Assembly: GCA_017305835.1 (NCBI GenBank)
Contig: JAFKJY010000077.1
Span: 1 to 47,340 of the forward strand
Direction: 5' to 3'
Origin: Hyphomicrobiales bacterium
GTDB lineage: Bacteria > Pseudomonadota > Alphaproteobacteria > Rhizobiales > Rhizobiaceae
DNA: 47,340 nt
A program made the position numbers and the translations under genes. Below the pieces are notes generated by a model. It saw only the letters and a program-made list of their open reading frames with translations. It did no database searches and was not told where the DNA came from. Positions within the stretch are counted from its first letter, which is position 1; every line of letters starts with the position of its first letter. Of this stretch, positions 25,642 through 35,036 are shown one piece after another.

Positions 25642-26856
25642 CTATCGCACATCGCGCTCGGCCACGGTCACGCCGTCCTTGACCCTGTCGCTCGGGTGCA
25701 GCACCATGCGATCGCCTGCGGCGAGACCGGACTGCACCTCGGCCATTCGACCATTGCGCTGTCCTATCTTGATGGCAGTGGCGCGTGCGACGCCGTCTCT
25801 CACCGCGAAGACAGCCCAGTCCTCCCCCTTTCGAAAGAGAGCCGCGACCGGCACCATCAGTACGTCCTGCGCACTCCAGATCGTGACATGCACGATCACA
25901 CGGTAATCGTGACCGAGCTGCGGCCATGCTTCGGGAGGATCGACGAAATCGATGATCGTGCGGACCCGTTGTTCCTCGATACCGAGTGCGGAGACCTTGA
26001 CGAACCCCGCCGGATCTACCCGTGTCACCCGGCCGCGGAGGGGTGATCCGCCCCAGCCATCGATCCGGACTGATGCGCCCGGCTTGATCCGGACGGCGTC
26101 GGTCGACAGGAGGTCGGCGACGATCTCGAGGTTGCGCGGATCGCCGATCTCGATTAGCGGGGCACCTGCTTGCACCACCGCTTCACTCTCCTGGATGATC
26201 TTCAGGATAGTTCCGGCCACGGGAGCGGGCAGTTGGATGCAGCAGGCCGGGTCCGATTGAGGGACACTGCCCGACGGTTCGCCGAGTCGGGCCGCGACGC
26301 TGGCGCGTTCGTTGCGCCGGACCTCGACCTGCGCCTTGGCGCTCGCCAGGGCGGCCTCATTGGTTTCGACGTCGAATCTCGCTTTGTCCAGGACTTTGGC
26401 CGAGATTGACTCGGTGCGTGCGAGCGCTTCCGCTCTATGCAATTCCGTGCGCCAAAATTTGAGCGCCGCCTCGATCCGGCGCGCTTCGGCTTCTGCGAGT
26501 GTCATTGCCGCTTCCGATGCCGCCAGCGCCGCCTGCAGCTCTTCGTGCGTGCGGGCATCGTGAAAGCTCGGTACGGTCGGTTGCATTACCGCAATCGTTT
26601 CGTCGACGGCGACCTGGTCCCCGACATGGCGGGGAGGCGAGATTCTGAGGACCTTTCCGGCAATCGGCGCAGACACAACATAAACGTGGCGTACGCGTGT
26701 CTTGGCCTCGTCGTCGATCGTGACCTCCATGGGACCTTTGGTCACGGTTGCCAGATCCACTGCGATCGGTTGTGGCCAGGCGAACCAGACCGCGCCGGCG
26801 GCCAATACCACAAGGGTCACAGCCGCTACGGTTTGCTTCATTGAAATCGCGCGCAT
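25642..26856 (-). CDS. HlyD/MacA-type periplasmic adaptor of an ABC exporter
   Basis: 404 residues. An N-terminal membrane anchor (about 5-26: KQTVAAVTLVVLAAGAVWFA) is followed by the first half of a lipoyl/barrel-sandwich domain (VTIDDEAKTRVRHVYVVSAP and IAGKVLRISP), a long alpha-helical hairpin (about 100-200) and the second half (LPAPVAGTILKI), then beta-barrel domains. The start used is ATG 26856; the ATG at 26841 (MKQTVAA) is an alternative. It begins 3 bases after the permease gene and completes an ATPase-permease-adaptor set. An outer-membrane partner is not present. Substrate unknown; its place among copper and nucleotide genes does not settle it. Confidence 0.85.
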   Translation of the reverse strand: MRAISMKQTVAAVTLVVLAAGAVWFAWPQPIAVDLATVTKGPMEVTIDDEAKTRVRHVYVVSAPIAGKVLRISPPRHVGDQVAVDETIAVMQPTVPSFHDARTHEELQAALAASEAAMTLAEAEARRIEAALKFWRTELHRAEALARTESISAKVLDKARFDVETNEAALASAKAQVEVRRNERASVAARLGEPSGSVPQSDPACCIQLPAPVAGTILKIIQESEAVVQAGAPLIEIGDPRNLEIVADLLSTDAVRIKPGASVRIDGWGGSPLRGRVTRVDPAGFVKVSALGIEEQRVRTIIDFVDPPEAWPQLGHDYRVIVHVTIWSAQDVLMVPVAALFRKGEDWAVFAVRDGVARATAIKIGQRNGRMAEVQSGLAAGDRMVLHPSDRVKDGVTVAERDVR

Positions 26857-26859
26857 GGT

Positions 26860-29223
26860 TCAATCTCGCGTCTTGAGAACAGTGACAAGGTCCAGCTTGT
26901 TGATGCGCCGGCGTACGACGAGCGCGGAAAGCACGGCTGCGGCGATCACGATCGCGCTGGCGAAGACATAGGTGGGCTGCTCAACGACCAGGCGAATCCG
27001 CATCAATTCGCCGGCCAGGTTGGTCTGCATGATCCAGGCAAGGCCGTAGCCCATGACCCAACCCGGCGGCTGCGCCAGCAACGTCAGCACGGCCAGTTCG
27101 AGAAGCAGGATGCGCAACACTTCGCCCCGGGTGAAGCCGAGGACACGCAGGCTGGCCAGTTCCCGCGCGCGTTCCGAAAGCGAAATACGCGCGCTGTTGT
27201 AGACGACGCCAAAGGCTATAACGGCCGCAAGGCCCGTGTAGATGCTCGCCATAGTCGTGACAAGCAACGCTATTGCCTCGCGGAAATTCGCCAGCGAGAC
27301 CCGCTGCAAAGCCAAACCACTGACGACCGGCATTCCTTTGACGGCGGCATAGAACATGTCGCGTGCGCTTCCGTCGAGGCTCACATTGACGCTGTTCACC
27401 GTCGGTGCTTCGCGCATGAGGCGGGCGAGCGCGTCGGCATCCATCATGCCCCGGATGCCGAAATAGTCCTCGACCAGCACTACCACAGGAAGAGAGACGG
27501 TCCGCGGCGTCCCTTCGAGCAGATCGATCTCGACTGACTGGCCGAGTTGGACCCCAAGGACCTGAGCGAGCATGCTGGAAAGCGCCAAACCCGTGTCCGG
27601 CAGCACGACTGGTCGCAGGTCAGCGTCGATAATTCGGTTGAGATCAGCGTCGCGCGGCCTGCCGCTGATCACGATCCGACGCTCGGCGGTTCCGCTCCGT
27701 ATGCGGACCGGGACCTCCCGCGAGGGCTCAGCTGCGAGAACACCCGGAAGCCGCGCGATCTGCATGACAACATCCTGCGGGCGTTTTTCCACGAAACTGA
27801 CGGTGGCGTCCTGCCGATCGGCCAGGAAGAATGTCACATCGATGAGTTCCTCCATCGTGTCGCGGGTGAAAAGCGAAACAACGAGGATCGCAGTCGCGAG
27901 CGCCATTCCGAGCATCGTGAATGAGGACCTGACCGGATGGCGCATGATGTTGCGCAACATCATCATGGTCGGTTGCGAGACGAACTTGTCGAGCGTGATA
28001 TTGTCAGGCAGCAGTCGCCGGAAACGCGGCGGCGCGGGCGGCTGCATCGCGACGGCCGGCGCCAGCCTCACGACATGACGGAGGGCGCGCAGAGCACCTA
28101 TTGCCGCGGCAATGAGGCTCAGGGCCGCGGCGACCACGTAGAGGTCCGGGCTTCTGGTGAACACGAGGAACGGAAAATGGAAAAAGTCCCCGAATAGATT
28201 GGTGACGTGCATCCCCAGCCACGTGCCCACGGCGGCACCAATCACGATGCCGATGGCTGCGATGATCATGACAAATTTGAGGTAATGCGTGACGATGCTG
28301 GCGTTGCGGTAACCCAACGCTTTCATGAGCCCGATCTGCTCGCGCTCCAGGGCCACGAGTCGAGTGAGAGTGAGATTGACCAGGAATGCCGACACAAGAA
28401 GGAAAATCGGCGGCAGCGTCTGGCTCATATTGCTGAGCATATCGAGTTCGTGGTCGAGCCACGCGTGGGAGGTCTGGTCCTTCCGTCCGTAGGCTGCCCG
28501 TCCACCGTAGCGGTCGAGTATCGCGTCGAGGCGCATGATGACGTCGCGTTCGGAAGCGCCCCGCAACAGCTTCACCGCCACGGACGAAAACGCCTCATCG
28601 AGGTCGTAGACGCTGGCAAGCGCCCTCTCCGACATCCAGATGACGCCGAAGCGGCGATCGTCCGGCATGATGTCGCCCGGCCCAACGGCGTAGATGAATT
28701 CGGGAGACAAGGCGGTGCCGACAACCACCAGTTCGCGCTTGCGGCCGTTCAATATTGCCGAAAAGCGGGATCCCGGCGTGAAGCCATGGGCCTTGGCAAA
28801 GCCCTCATTGACGACGGCCTCGTCTGCCCGTCCCGGTTCCGGCGCGCGACCCTCTCGCATATGGAGCCGGTTGAGCGTGGGCTCGCCGATCTCCGGGAGC
28901 GAAATGACTTGTCCGGTGGCGGGCTCGGAATAGTTCGGTATGTCGAGCAGGACGAGCTTGACGATGCGCGCGTCGACGCCGGCAACGCCTGGAATTTCCG
29001 CGATCTGGTCGACAAGGGTTCTCGGCGCGCGCCGCGCCGAGGCAAAGACGTCCGCGAACCTGTAGCGTTCGTAGTAGGCGGCGCGCGTTTCGTCGAGGGA
29101 CCGGTAGGAGCCGACAGCCAGGATGAGGGTTGCCACTCCGCCCGCGATGACGAGAGCGATCGCAAGCGCCTGGGCCCACAGCCTCACAAGATCCCGAAAG
29201 AGCTTGATATCCAGTGTGCGCAT
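26860..29223 (-). CDS. ABC exporter permease with two FtsX domains
   Basis: 787 residues from ATG 29223, four bases after the ATPase stop; a further upstream ATG would overlap the ATPase gene. One membrane helix near the N-terminus precedes a large periplasmic (MacB-like) domain. A first FtsX block of helices (about 270-390), a second large periplasmic domain and a second FtsX block (about 670-785) follow. This duplicated layout resembles LolC/E-like and YbbP-type permeases, which work by mechanotransmission and handle lipids, peptides or proteins at the outer face of the inner membrane. Confidence 0.85.
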   Translation of the reverse strand: MRTLDIKLFRDLVRLWAQALAIALVIAGGVATLILAVGSYRSLDETRAAYYERYRFADVFASARRAPRTLVDQIAEIPGVAGVDARIVKLVLLDIPNYSEPATGQVISLPEIGEPTLNRLHMREGRAPEPGRADEAVVNEGFAKAHGFTPGSRFSAILNGRKRELVVVGTALSPEFIYAVGPGDIMPDDRRFGVIWMSERALASVYDLDEAFSSVAVKLLRGASERDVIMRLDAILDRYGGRAAYGRKDQTSHAWLDHELDMLSNMSQTLPPIFLLVSAFLVNLTLTRLVALEREQIGLMKALGYRNASIVTHYLKFVMIIAAIGIVIGAAVGTWLGMHVTNLFGDFFHFPFLVFTRSPDLYVVAAALSLIAAAIGALRALRHVVRLAPAVAMQPPAPPRFRRLLPDNITLDKFVSQPTMMMLRNIMRHPVRSSFTMLGMALATAILVVSLFTRDTMEELIDVTFFLADRQDATVSFVEKRPQDVVMQIARLPGVLAAEPSREVPVRIRSGTAERRIVISGRPRDADLNRIIDADLRPVVLPDTGLALSSMLAQVLGVQLGQSVEIDLLEGTPRTVSLPVVVLVEDYFGIRGMMDADALARLMREAPTVNSVNVSLDGSARDMFYAAVKGMPVVSGLALQRVSLANFREAIALLVTTMASIYTGLAAVIAFGVVYNSARISLSERARELASLRVLGFTRGEVLRILLLELAVLTLLAQPPGWVMGYGLAWIMQTNLAGELMRIRLVVEQPTYVFASAIVIAAAVLSALVVRRRINKLDLVTVLKTRD

Positions 29224-29227
29224 CGGA

Positions 29228-29935
29228 TCACCAGACAAGCTCGGCGGCAGTTCGGCGCGCCTCGTTCTTGTGAATTCTGGTGATTTGACCGTCGGCAAAG
29301 AACAGGACGCGGTCGGCGACGTCCTGGATGCTGGCGTTGTGCGTTATGATGAGGACCGTGGTGCCGAGCTGTGCATTGATGCCCAGCAGCGCCTCGATCA
29401 CCCGAATTCCTGTCTTGGAATCCAGGGCGCCTGTCGGCTCGTCGCAGAGCAGCACCTCCGGCCGTTTGGCTATCGCCCGGGCAATAGCCACGCGTTGCTG
29501 TTCACCGCCCGACAGCTGTGCCGGGAAATGGTGCATGCGCGCCTCGAGCCCGACGAGCGCGAGGGCTTCGTCGGGACGCATCGGGTGATCCGAGATCTCG
29601 GTCACCAGTGCGACGTTTTCATAGGCTGTGAGGCTGGGAATCAGATTGTAGAACTGAAACACGAAGCCGACGTGCTGGCGGCGATAGGCCGTCAGGCCCC
29701 GATCATCGAGGTTGGTCAGCTCACGGTCCCGGAAGTACAATTGACCGCTTGTGGCGTGGTCAAGTCCGCCCATGATGTTGAGGAGGGTCGACTTCCCGCT
29801 GCCCGACGGGCCGAGCAGAACAACCACTTCTCCAGCGAAGATTTCCAGGTCCACCGTGCGCAGGGCAAGCACCTGCGTTTCGCCGGAAACATAGGTTTTG
29901 GTCAGTGCTTTCGCGGTGAACACGGTGTCGGACAT
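29228..29935 (-). CDS. ABC exporter ATP-binding protein (LolD/MacB-like)
   Basis: 235 residues with Walker [10 protein letters not shown] (about 42-50), Q-loop [16 protein letters not shown], signature LSGGEQQR and Walker [13 protein letters not shown] with the switch His in [13 protein letters not shown] and PTGALD point to the MacB/LolD subfamily that pairs with FtsX-type permeases. It starts 5 bases after the PRPP synthase gene and sits directly before its permease. Confidence 0.93.
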   Translation of the reverse strand: MSDTVFTAKALTKTYVSGETQVLALRTVDLEIFAGEVVVLLGPSGSGKSTLLNIMGGLDHATSGQLYFRDRELTNLDDRGLTAYRRQHVGFVFQFYNLIPSLTAYENVALVTEISDHPMRPDEALALVGLEARMHHFPAQLSGGEQQRVAIARAIAKRPEVLLCDEPTGALDSKTGIRVIEALLGINAQLGTTVLIITHNASIQDVADRVLFFADGQITRIHKNEARRTAAELVW

Positions 29936-29940
29936 AGTCG

Positions 29941-30852
29941 TTATCCGTTCTCGCTTGGTACTGCGTCCTCGAACATTTCGCTGCTGGCCTGGGCCAGTAG
30001 TCCGGCTAGGGAAATCGCGTTTGACGGATGGGGAATTGAGTCCGTGCTAACGACCCGGGCGGGCCCAGCCGCGAGCAGTTGCTCGTAGGCGTCCTGGGCG
30101 AATACCGGGTGGATGACGACGCATACGGCCGGAGGAAGACCCAGCCGACTCAGATGACCGAGGGTTTCGATCGCAGTCCGCCCGGACGAGACGATGTCGT
30201 CAATAATGACGGGGGTTCGGCTGCGAGCCGCATCGATCGACGGAAGGCTCACCTCGACGTCACGGTCGCCTCGGCGGGTTTTCGTCAAGACCTGATACGG
30301 AACGCCGGCGCGGCTGGCGATATCGGATACCCATTGGCCGCTTTCGCTGTCTGGGCCGATCAGGACCGCGTTGGGAACGTTGTCACGGATCCAGTCGGCG
30401 ATCAGCGGCGCCGTGGCCAGACGACGGACCGGGATGCGGTAGAGTTTGGAAAGCTCCGGGTTCCTGTGCAGATGGGGATCCGCCGTCACCAGCCAATCGA
30501 AACTCTCTTCGAGGAATCGCGCGAACAATGGCGCGCTGACGGCTTCGCCGGCATTGAACCTTTTATCCTGGCGCATGTAAGCCAGATATGGCGCAACAAG
30601 TCCGACTGAACGAGCGCCGAACTCGCGCGCTGTCGCCGCGGCGAACCGCAGCGGGAGGGCGAGTTCATCGGGATTGCGCAAGCTGGCGACAAGCGCGACG
30701 TCAAAGCCGTCCAGGCCTTCCTCGATCGCGACAAGGGATTCGCCGTCAGGAAAGTGGCGCCAGTCCAGCCGTCTGACTCGCGCCCCCAACAAAGGGCCTA
30801 TTGCGTCGGCCATCGCACGCTGCAGCGGGAAAGGAAGCAGCACGCGGGTCAC
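29941..30852 (-). CDS. prs: Ribose-phosphate pyrophosphokinase (PRPP synthase) homologue
   Basis: 303 residues, slightly shorter than housekeeping PrsA. The family converts ribose 5-phosphate and ATP to PRPP and AMP; the reaction is reversible. Seen: FPDGESLV in the N-terminal domain, [20 protein letters not shown] (ATP-binding region), [10 protein letters not shown], and the PRPP-binding [16 protein letters not shown]. The GTG start overlaps the stop of the phosphorylase gene (GTGA). Close coupling to an AMP/thymidine phosphorylase suggests a dedicated role in nucleotide breakdown or salvage rather than the general PRPP supply. A regulatory or reverse-direction role is possible. Confidence 0.9.
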   Translation of the reverse strand: MTRVLLPFPLQRAMADAIGPLLGARVRRLDWRHFPDGESLVAIEEGLDGFDVALVASLRNPDELALPLRFAAATAREFGARSVGLVAPYLAYMRQDKRFNAGEAVSAPLFARFLEESFDWLVTADPHLHRNPELSKLYRIPVRRLATAPLIADWIRDNVPNAVLIGPDSESGQWVSDIASRAGVPYQVLTKTRRGDRDVEVSLPSIDAARSRTPVIIDDIVSSGRTAIETLGHLSRLGLPPAVCVVIHPVFAQDAYEQLLAAGPARVVSTDSIPHPSNAISLAGLLAQASSEMFEDAVPSENG

Positions 30853-32363
30853 TGTGCGGCTCCGATTTCGAATATGTCCGGATGAGCCGAAGCATACTCG
30901 AATGCGTATTCCATCTCTCCTGGCGATTGGGCATGGACGTGAAACAGCGGCTCACCGGCCTGGATGCTGTCGCCAATGCGAACGCGGGAGTCGATTCCAG
31001 CGGTGGCGCTGCCCGGAGCCCCGGCGAGCTTGGCTACTTTTGCCAGCCGGCGGTTGTCGATAGCCTGGATCTGGCCGGTTCGGTTGGCGAGAACCGGACG
31101 CGTGTGCGGGGCCGTTCCCGGCTCAGTAAAGCCGCCCTGTGCCTCGCAGATCGCAAGAAACTTGCGAAGGGCAACGCCGCTGTCGAGCAGCGTGCATGCA
31201 AGCGTTCGCCCCTTGCCGGGAAGGGCGCCGGGTGCGACATCGAGCAAGGCGCCGGCAAGGTCGAGTGCACGGCTTCGGAGATCCCGAGGCGCGTCAACGT
31301 CATTGCGCAGCACGCTCAGCACGTCCCGCGCCTCGAGAGCCGGACCAATCCCGTAGCCAACAGGTTGGCTGCCATCGGTGCGCAGCACCGAAAGGTTAAG
31401 TCCGAGCGCCTGTGCCGTCGCACGCAGGCGTGCTTCAAGAGAGGCTGCCGCCGCGACGGAACGCACTTTGGCGGTCGGTCCGACGGGAATGTCGATCAGC
31501 ACGTGGGTGGAGCCAGCGGCGGCCTTCTTCGAAAGCACGCTAGCGACCAGTTGTCCGTCGCTGTCGAAGTCGAGCGGGCGCTCGATACGGATCAGAATGT
31601 CATCGGCCGGACTGAGCCTGACATTACCACCCCAGACGACGCAGCCTCCTTCGCGGTCGACCACGCTTCGCATGGCGTCGAGATCCAGCGCGACCGGCGC
31701 CATAACCTCCATGGCATCGGCGGTGCCTGCAGGGGATGTGATGGCGCGCGAGGACGTTTTTGGAATTCGGTGACCGGCAGCGGCAACGATCGCGACGACG
31801 ATGGGCGTGGTGCGATTCCCCGGCAATCCGCCGACACAATGTTTGTCCAGCACCGCACGGCTGCCCCAGTCGATGCGTTCTCCGACTGCCAGCATTGCTT
31901 TTGTGAGCGCGATCGTCTCCTCGTTGTCGAGCCGCTCGCCGGCACATGCCGTGACGAATGCCGTCAGTTCGATGTCCGACAAACGGTTGTTGACCGTGTC
32001 GCGCATGAGGGCGAGGAAATCCGTCTCGCCGAGCCGCTGGCCGAACACCTTCGCCCGCAACGCCGGCGCGGATGCTGGCGGTTCGGGGTGACTGAAGACC
32101 CCCCATGCTTCGGGGCCTGGCTGGAGCAATGTCCACGCGGCTTCAGACAGTGCGGCAACGTCCAATGCGAGGTGATCGTCAACAACGACGTTAAGCGTGG
32201 CCACCAGTTTGTGATCGCCGCTGCTCGCCAGAACCCGGGTGAGCGCAGTAAAGCCTTCGGATCGGCAGACGTGGCAATCGCGATGCATATAGACGACAGG
32301 TTGCTGGTACGTGTCGATGCCTGCACGGACGAGCCGTAGTCGGTTATGCACGCCTCCACTCAT
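30849..32363 (-). CDS. AMP/thymidine phosphorylase family protein (long archaeal-type form)
   Basis: 504 residues, from ATG 32363 overlapping the stop of the metallo-hydrolase gene (ATGA). The protein has the extra N-terminal domain (about 1-85) found in archaeal AMP phosphorylases and some proteobacterial relatives. It then has the nucleoside-phosphorylase core: KAMLAVGERIDWG, KHCVGGLPGNRTTPIVVAIV and TSSRAITSPAGTADAMEVMA. Short DeoA enzymes lack the N-terminal domain. Archaeal members turn NMP and phosphate into ribose 1,5-bisphosphate and free base, whereas some bacterial ones may act on thymidine, so the substrate is open. Placement between an RNase-like protein and PRPP synthase favours a nucleotide-degrading role. 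Confidence 0.88.
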   Translation of the reverse strand: MSGGVHNRLRLVRAGIDTYQQPVVYMHRDCHVCRSEGFTALTRVLASSGDHKLVATLNVVVDDHLALDVAALSEAAWTLLQPGPEAWGVFSHPEPPASAPALRAKVFGQRLGETDFLALMRDTVNNRLSDIELTAFVTACAGERLDNEETIALTKAMLAVGERIDWGSRAVLDKHCVGGLPGNRTTPIVVAIVAAAGHRIPKTSSRAITSPAGTADAMEVMAPVALDLDAMRSVVDREGGCVVWGGNVRLSPADDILIRIERPLDFDSDGQLVASVLSKKAAAGSTHVLIDIPVGPTAKVRSVAAAASLEARLRATAQALGLNLSVLRTDGSQPVGYGIGPALEARDVLSVLRNDVDAPRDLRSRALDLAGALLDVAPGALPGKGRTLACTLLDSGVALRKFLAICEAQGGFTEPGTAPHTRPVLANRTGQIQAIDNRRLAKVAKLAGAPGSATAGIDSRVRIGDSIQAGEPLFHVHAQSPGEMEYAFEYASAHPDIFEIGAAQ

Positions 32364-33739
32364 GCTGGACGCTCCAGGTCGATCCGCTCGAGGTGCTCTG
32401 GCACGCGCGCCTGCCATCGCAGCTCGCGATTTATGCGGCCGCGCAGCGTGTCGGCGGAATCCGGTTCGCCGTGTGTGAGGTAGGTCATCCTGGGCGCGCG
32501 GTGGGCACTCCGCATCCATTCCAGAATTTCGTCGGCGTCCGCGTGACCGGAAAAGCTCTCGAGCTGAACGACTTCCGCACGGATTGGCACATCTTGTCCA
32601 AACATCCGCAAGTGATCGGCGCCGGCTGCCAGGGCCGCACCTCGCGTGCCTCCGGCCTGGAAACCGGTGAGCAGGATCGCGTTGCGCGCATCCGACCCGA
32701 AGGCCAGAAGATGGTGAAGCACGCGTCCGCCGGTGAGCATGCCGCTTGCCGATACGATGATCATCGGGCCCCGCCGGAGGTTCAGGGCCTTGGATTCCTC
32801 GACCGATCGCACCAGCGTTGCGATCGAGTACATGGCACGGCATTCGTCGAGGCTGACGTGATGCTCGTCATGAAAGCGGTGATAGATATCCGTGGCGTCG
32901 ATCGCCATCGGGCTGTTGAGAAAAACTGGCACGGCCGGGATATCGCCGCGCTGTCGAAGCCGCGCGATTTGCAGCATAATACCTTGCGCGCGGCCCACCG
33001 CGAAAGCCGGAATGACGATCACGCCGCCTCGACCGGCGACACGCCGGATCACCGGGGCAAGCTCTGCCTCCGCGTCTATACGTGGGTGTCTGCGGTTGCC
33101 GTAGGTAGATTCGCACACGAGTATGTCGGCCTCAGCCAGCGGGAGCGGTGGCCGCATCAGCGGGTCTTGTGAACGTCCGAGGTCACCGCTGAAATGCAGC
33201 GTCGTTCCAGCTACATTGAGGCTTATCTGCGCGGCGCCGAGAAGATGCCCCGAATGAAGGAAGCGGGCGCGAATGCCGCGGCCGACTTCCAATTCCTTGT
33301 CGAAGTCCTGGGTCGCGATGTGTTCGAGTGAGGCCTTGGCATCTTCGAGAGTGTAAAGCGGCTGAGGGTCGGCATGCTTGGAATAGCCCCGCTTCTTGGC
33401 AAATCGTGCTTCCTCTTCCTGAAGGTGGCCGCTGTCCGGAAGCAAAAGCGAGCACAGTTCCGCGGTGGCGGGAGTGCAAATCACCTTGCCGCGAAAGCCA
33501 TTGCGCACGAGCGCGGGAATGTAGCCGGAATGATCCAGATGCGCGTGTGTCAGCAGCACCGTGTCGATCGTTTCAGGCGGCACCGGGAACGCCGCGCGAT
33601 TGCGATCGCGCAGCTGCTTGTAACCCTGGAAGAGGCCGCAATCGATGAGGACGCGGCGCCCATTCGTTTCGAGCAGGTACCGCGATCCGGTCACGGTTCC
33701 CGCGGCGCCGAGAAATTGAAGGGAAGCTGGGGAATTCAT
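32360..33739 (-). CDS. Metallo-beta-lactamase-fold beta-CASP protein (predicted RNase)
   Basis: 459 residues. An N-terminal metallo-beta-lactamase domain carries the zinc motif HAHLDH (65-70), HSGHLLGAAQ and FSGDLGRS. A beta-CASP cap (about 215-370) follows with CESTYGNR and VSASGMLTGGRVLHH, and the C-terminal SFSGHADADEI supplies the last ligand. This arrangement is that of RNA-processing nucleases such as CPSF73-like and YmdB-neighbour proteins (Ysh1 type), so RNA cleavage is the likely activity. It precedes and overlaps the phosphorylase gene, and this MBL-phosphorylase-PRPP synthase trio reads as a unit. Confidence 0.88.
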   Translation of the reverse strand: MNSPASLQFLGAAGTVTGSRYLLETNGRRVLIDCGLFQGYKQLRDRNRAAFPVPPETIDTVLLTHAHLDHSGYIPALVRNGFRGKVICTPATAELCSLLLPDSGHLQEEEARFAKKRGYSKHADPQPLYTLEDAKASLEHIATQDFDKELEVGRGIRARFLHSGHLLGAAQISLNVAGTTLHFSGDLGRSQDPLMRPPLPLAEADILVCESTYGNRRHPRIDAEAELAPVIRRVAGRGGVIVIPAFAVGRAQGIMLQIARLRQRGDIPAVPVFLNSPMAIDATDIYHRFHDEHHVSLDECRAMYSIATLVRSVEESKALNLRRGPMIIVSASGMLTGGRVLHHLLAFGSDARNAILLTGFQAGGTRGAALAAGADHLRMFGQDVPIRAEVVQLESFSGHADADEILEWMRSAHRAPRMTYLTHGEPDSADTLRGRINRELRWQARVPEHLERIDLERPA

Positions 33740-33767
33740 GGGGCTCTCCGAACAGTTGGCAAAATGA

Positions 33768-35036
33768 TCATTCCGGGATCCTCCCGGCGGGAACGGTACG
33801 AGGATCAGCCGTTACAGGGGCAATTAGACGCGGCAGCTTCAGGCTTGCCGTCGCAGCGAGTGCCATCACCAGGGCTGCGGTAAGGAAGCCTGCGCCTTGC
33901 AGGCCGTTGAAGCCGAACAGCAGACCAGCGCCCGCGGAGCCCACCGACAGCCCAAGGCTCACTGCTGCCGCCTGAATGCCGAGTTCGACGCCCTGACTTC
34001 GCGCGGTGATCCGCGACACCCAGAAGGCGAGCAACGGACTGATCACCCCGGCGGAGGCCGCGACGACGGACACAGCGAACAGCATCTCGCTGAAGGCGGT
34101 GATTGATGGAATTACCGCCAGACCGATCGCCATCACCAGGAAGGCGGGTGCAACGAGCACCTTTGTCGCCGCCGGCTTGACGAGTGGCGAAAAGACAAGG
34201 CCTTGCACCGCAAACATCACCACGCTGCAGGTCGCGAACGTAAAGCCCAGTTCGGCGGGACTCATAGCGAGTTCATCGTTGCGTAGCGTGAGCCCGACTT
34301 CAAATGCGCCAAGTCCCGCCGCGGCCACAGAGGAAAGGGCGAACAGCCGTATCTCCCCGGGCACGAACGCTGATGCTTCGCGGTTCCTCGTGTCGACAGG
34401 CTGGCCGGACACCAAGCCTGCAGGCAGGATCAACCTCACGCCGCCGGCCGCGGCCAAGGCCAGGCCCGACGCAAGTAGAAAAGGGGCGGCCTGCAAGAGG
34501 GGCACCGCCTTGTCCGAGTCAAAAGCCCATCCGGCAGGGAGGCCACCGAGCATGGGACCGAGCAGGAAGCCGGCAATCGATGCCATGCTGACCCAGCCAA
34601 AGGTTCTGGCGCGGCCATCATCGTCACCTGTCATGTCGGCAATGAATGCAAGGGCTGTCGGAACTACGGCGGCGGCGAAGCCGCCGTTCAGGATTCGCCC
34701 GACATAAAGAAGCAGCAGGTTCGGCGCGAACGCTGAAGCCGCCAAGGTAGCGGCAAAGCCGATCAGGCCGACGACAAGGATGGGTCGACGCCCGATCAAG
34801 TCCGATACCCGCCCCCACAGGAATGCGACCGCCAGTGGTGCGGCGACATAGGCAGCGGTCAGAAAGCCAATGTGCCGTGCAGCGAATGTCGGATCCGTGG
34901 AGCCTGCAAGCCGTTCGACCATTGTCGGCAGGACCGGCAGGACGATCCCATAGCCGAGCGCAACGATGAAGGACGAAGCCAGAAGTGCGCCTAGAACCCA
35001 CGACAAGGGCAGGGGAGGCTTTGCTGTCCCGCTCAT
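33768..35036 (-). CDS. Major facilitator superfamily transporter
   Basis: 422 residues with about 12 membrane helices. The conserved loop between helices 2 and 3 reads [17 protein letters not shown], the classic MFS signature G-x3-D-x2-GRR. The ATG overlaps the copA stop (ATGA), tying it to the copper genes, while the next gene begins 28 bases later. It resembles multidrug/metabolite efflux carriers rather than nitrate carriers; substrate unknown. Confidence 0.9.
   Translation of the reverse strand: MSGTAKPPLPLSWVLGALLASSFIVALGYGIVLPVLPTMVERLAGSTDPTFAARHIGFLTAAYVAAPLAVAFLWGRVSDLIGRRPILVVGLIGFAATLAASAFAPNLLLLYVGRILNGGFAAAVVPTALAFIADMTGDDDGRARTFGWVSMASIAGFLLGPMLGGLPAGWAFDSDKAVPLLQAAPFLLASGLALAAAGGVRLILPAGLVSGQPVDTRNREASAFVPGEIRLFALSSVAAAGLGAFEVGLTLRNDELAMSPAELGFTFATCSVVMFAVQGLVFSPLVKPAATKVLVAPAFLVMAIGLAVIPSITAFSEMLFAVSVVAASAGVISPLLAFWVSRITARSQGVELGIQAAAVSLGLSVGSAGAGLLFGFNGLQGAGFLTAALVMALAATASLKLPRLIAPVTADPRTVPAGRIPE

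Noticed and set aside
30801..32339. 512-codon plus-strand frame opposite the phosphorylase gene
   Set aside because: Shadow of the phosphorylase gene; low-complexity Arg/Ala/Gly text without motifs, no ribosome site.
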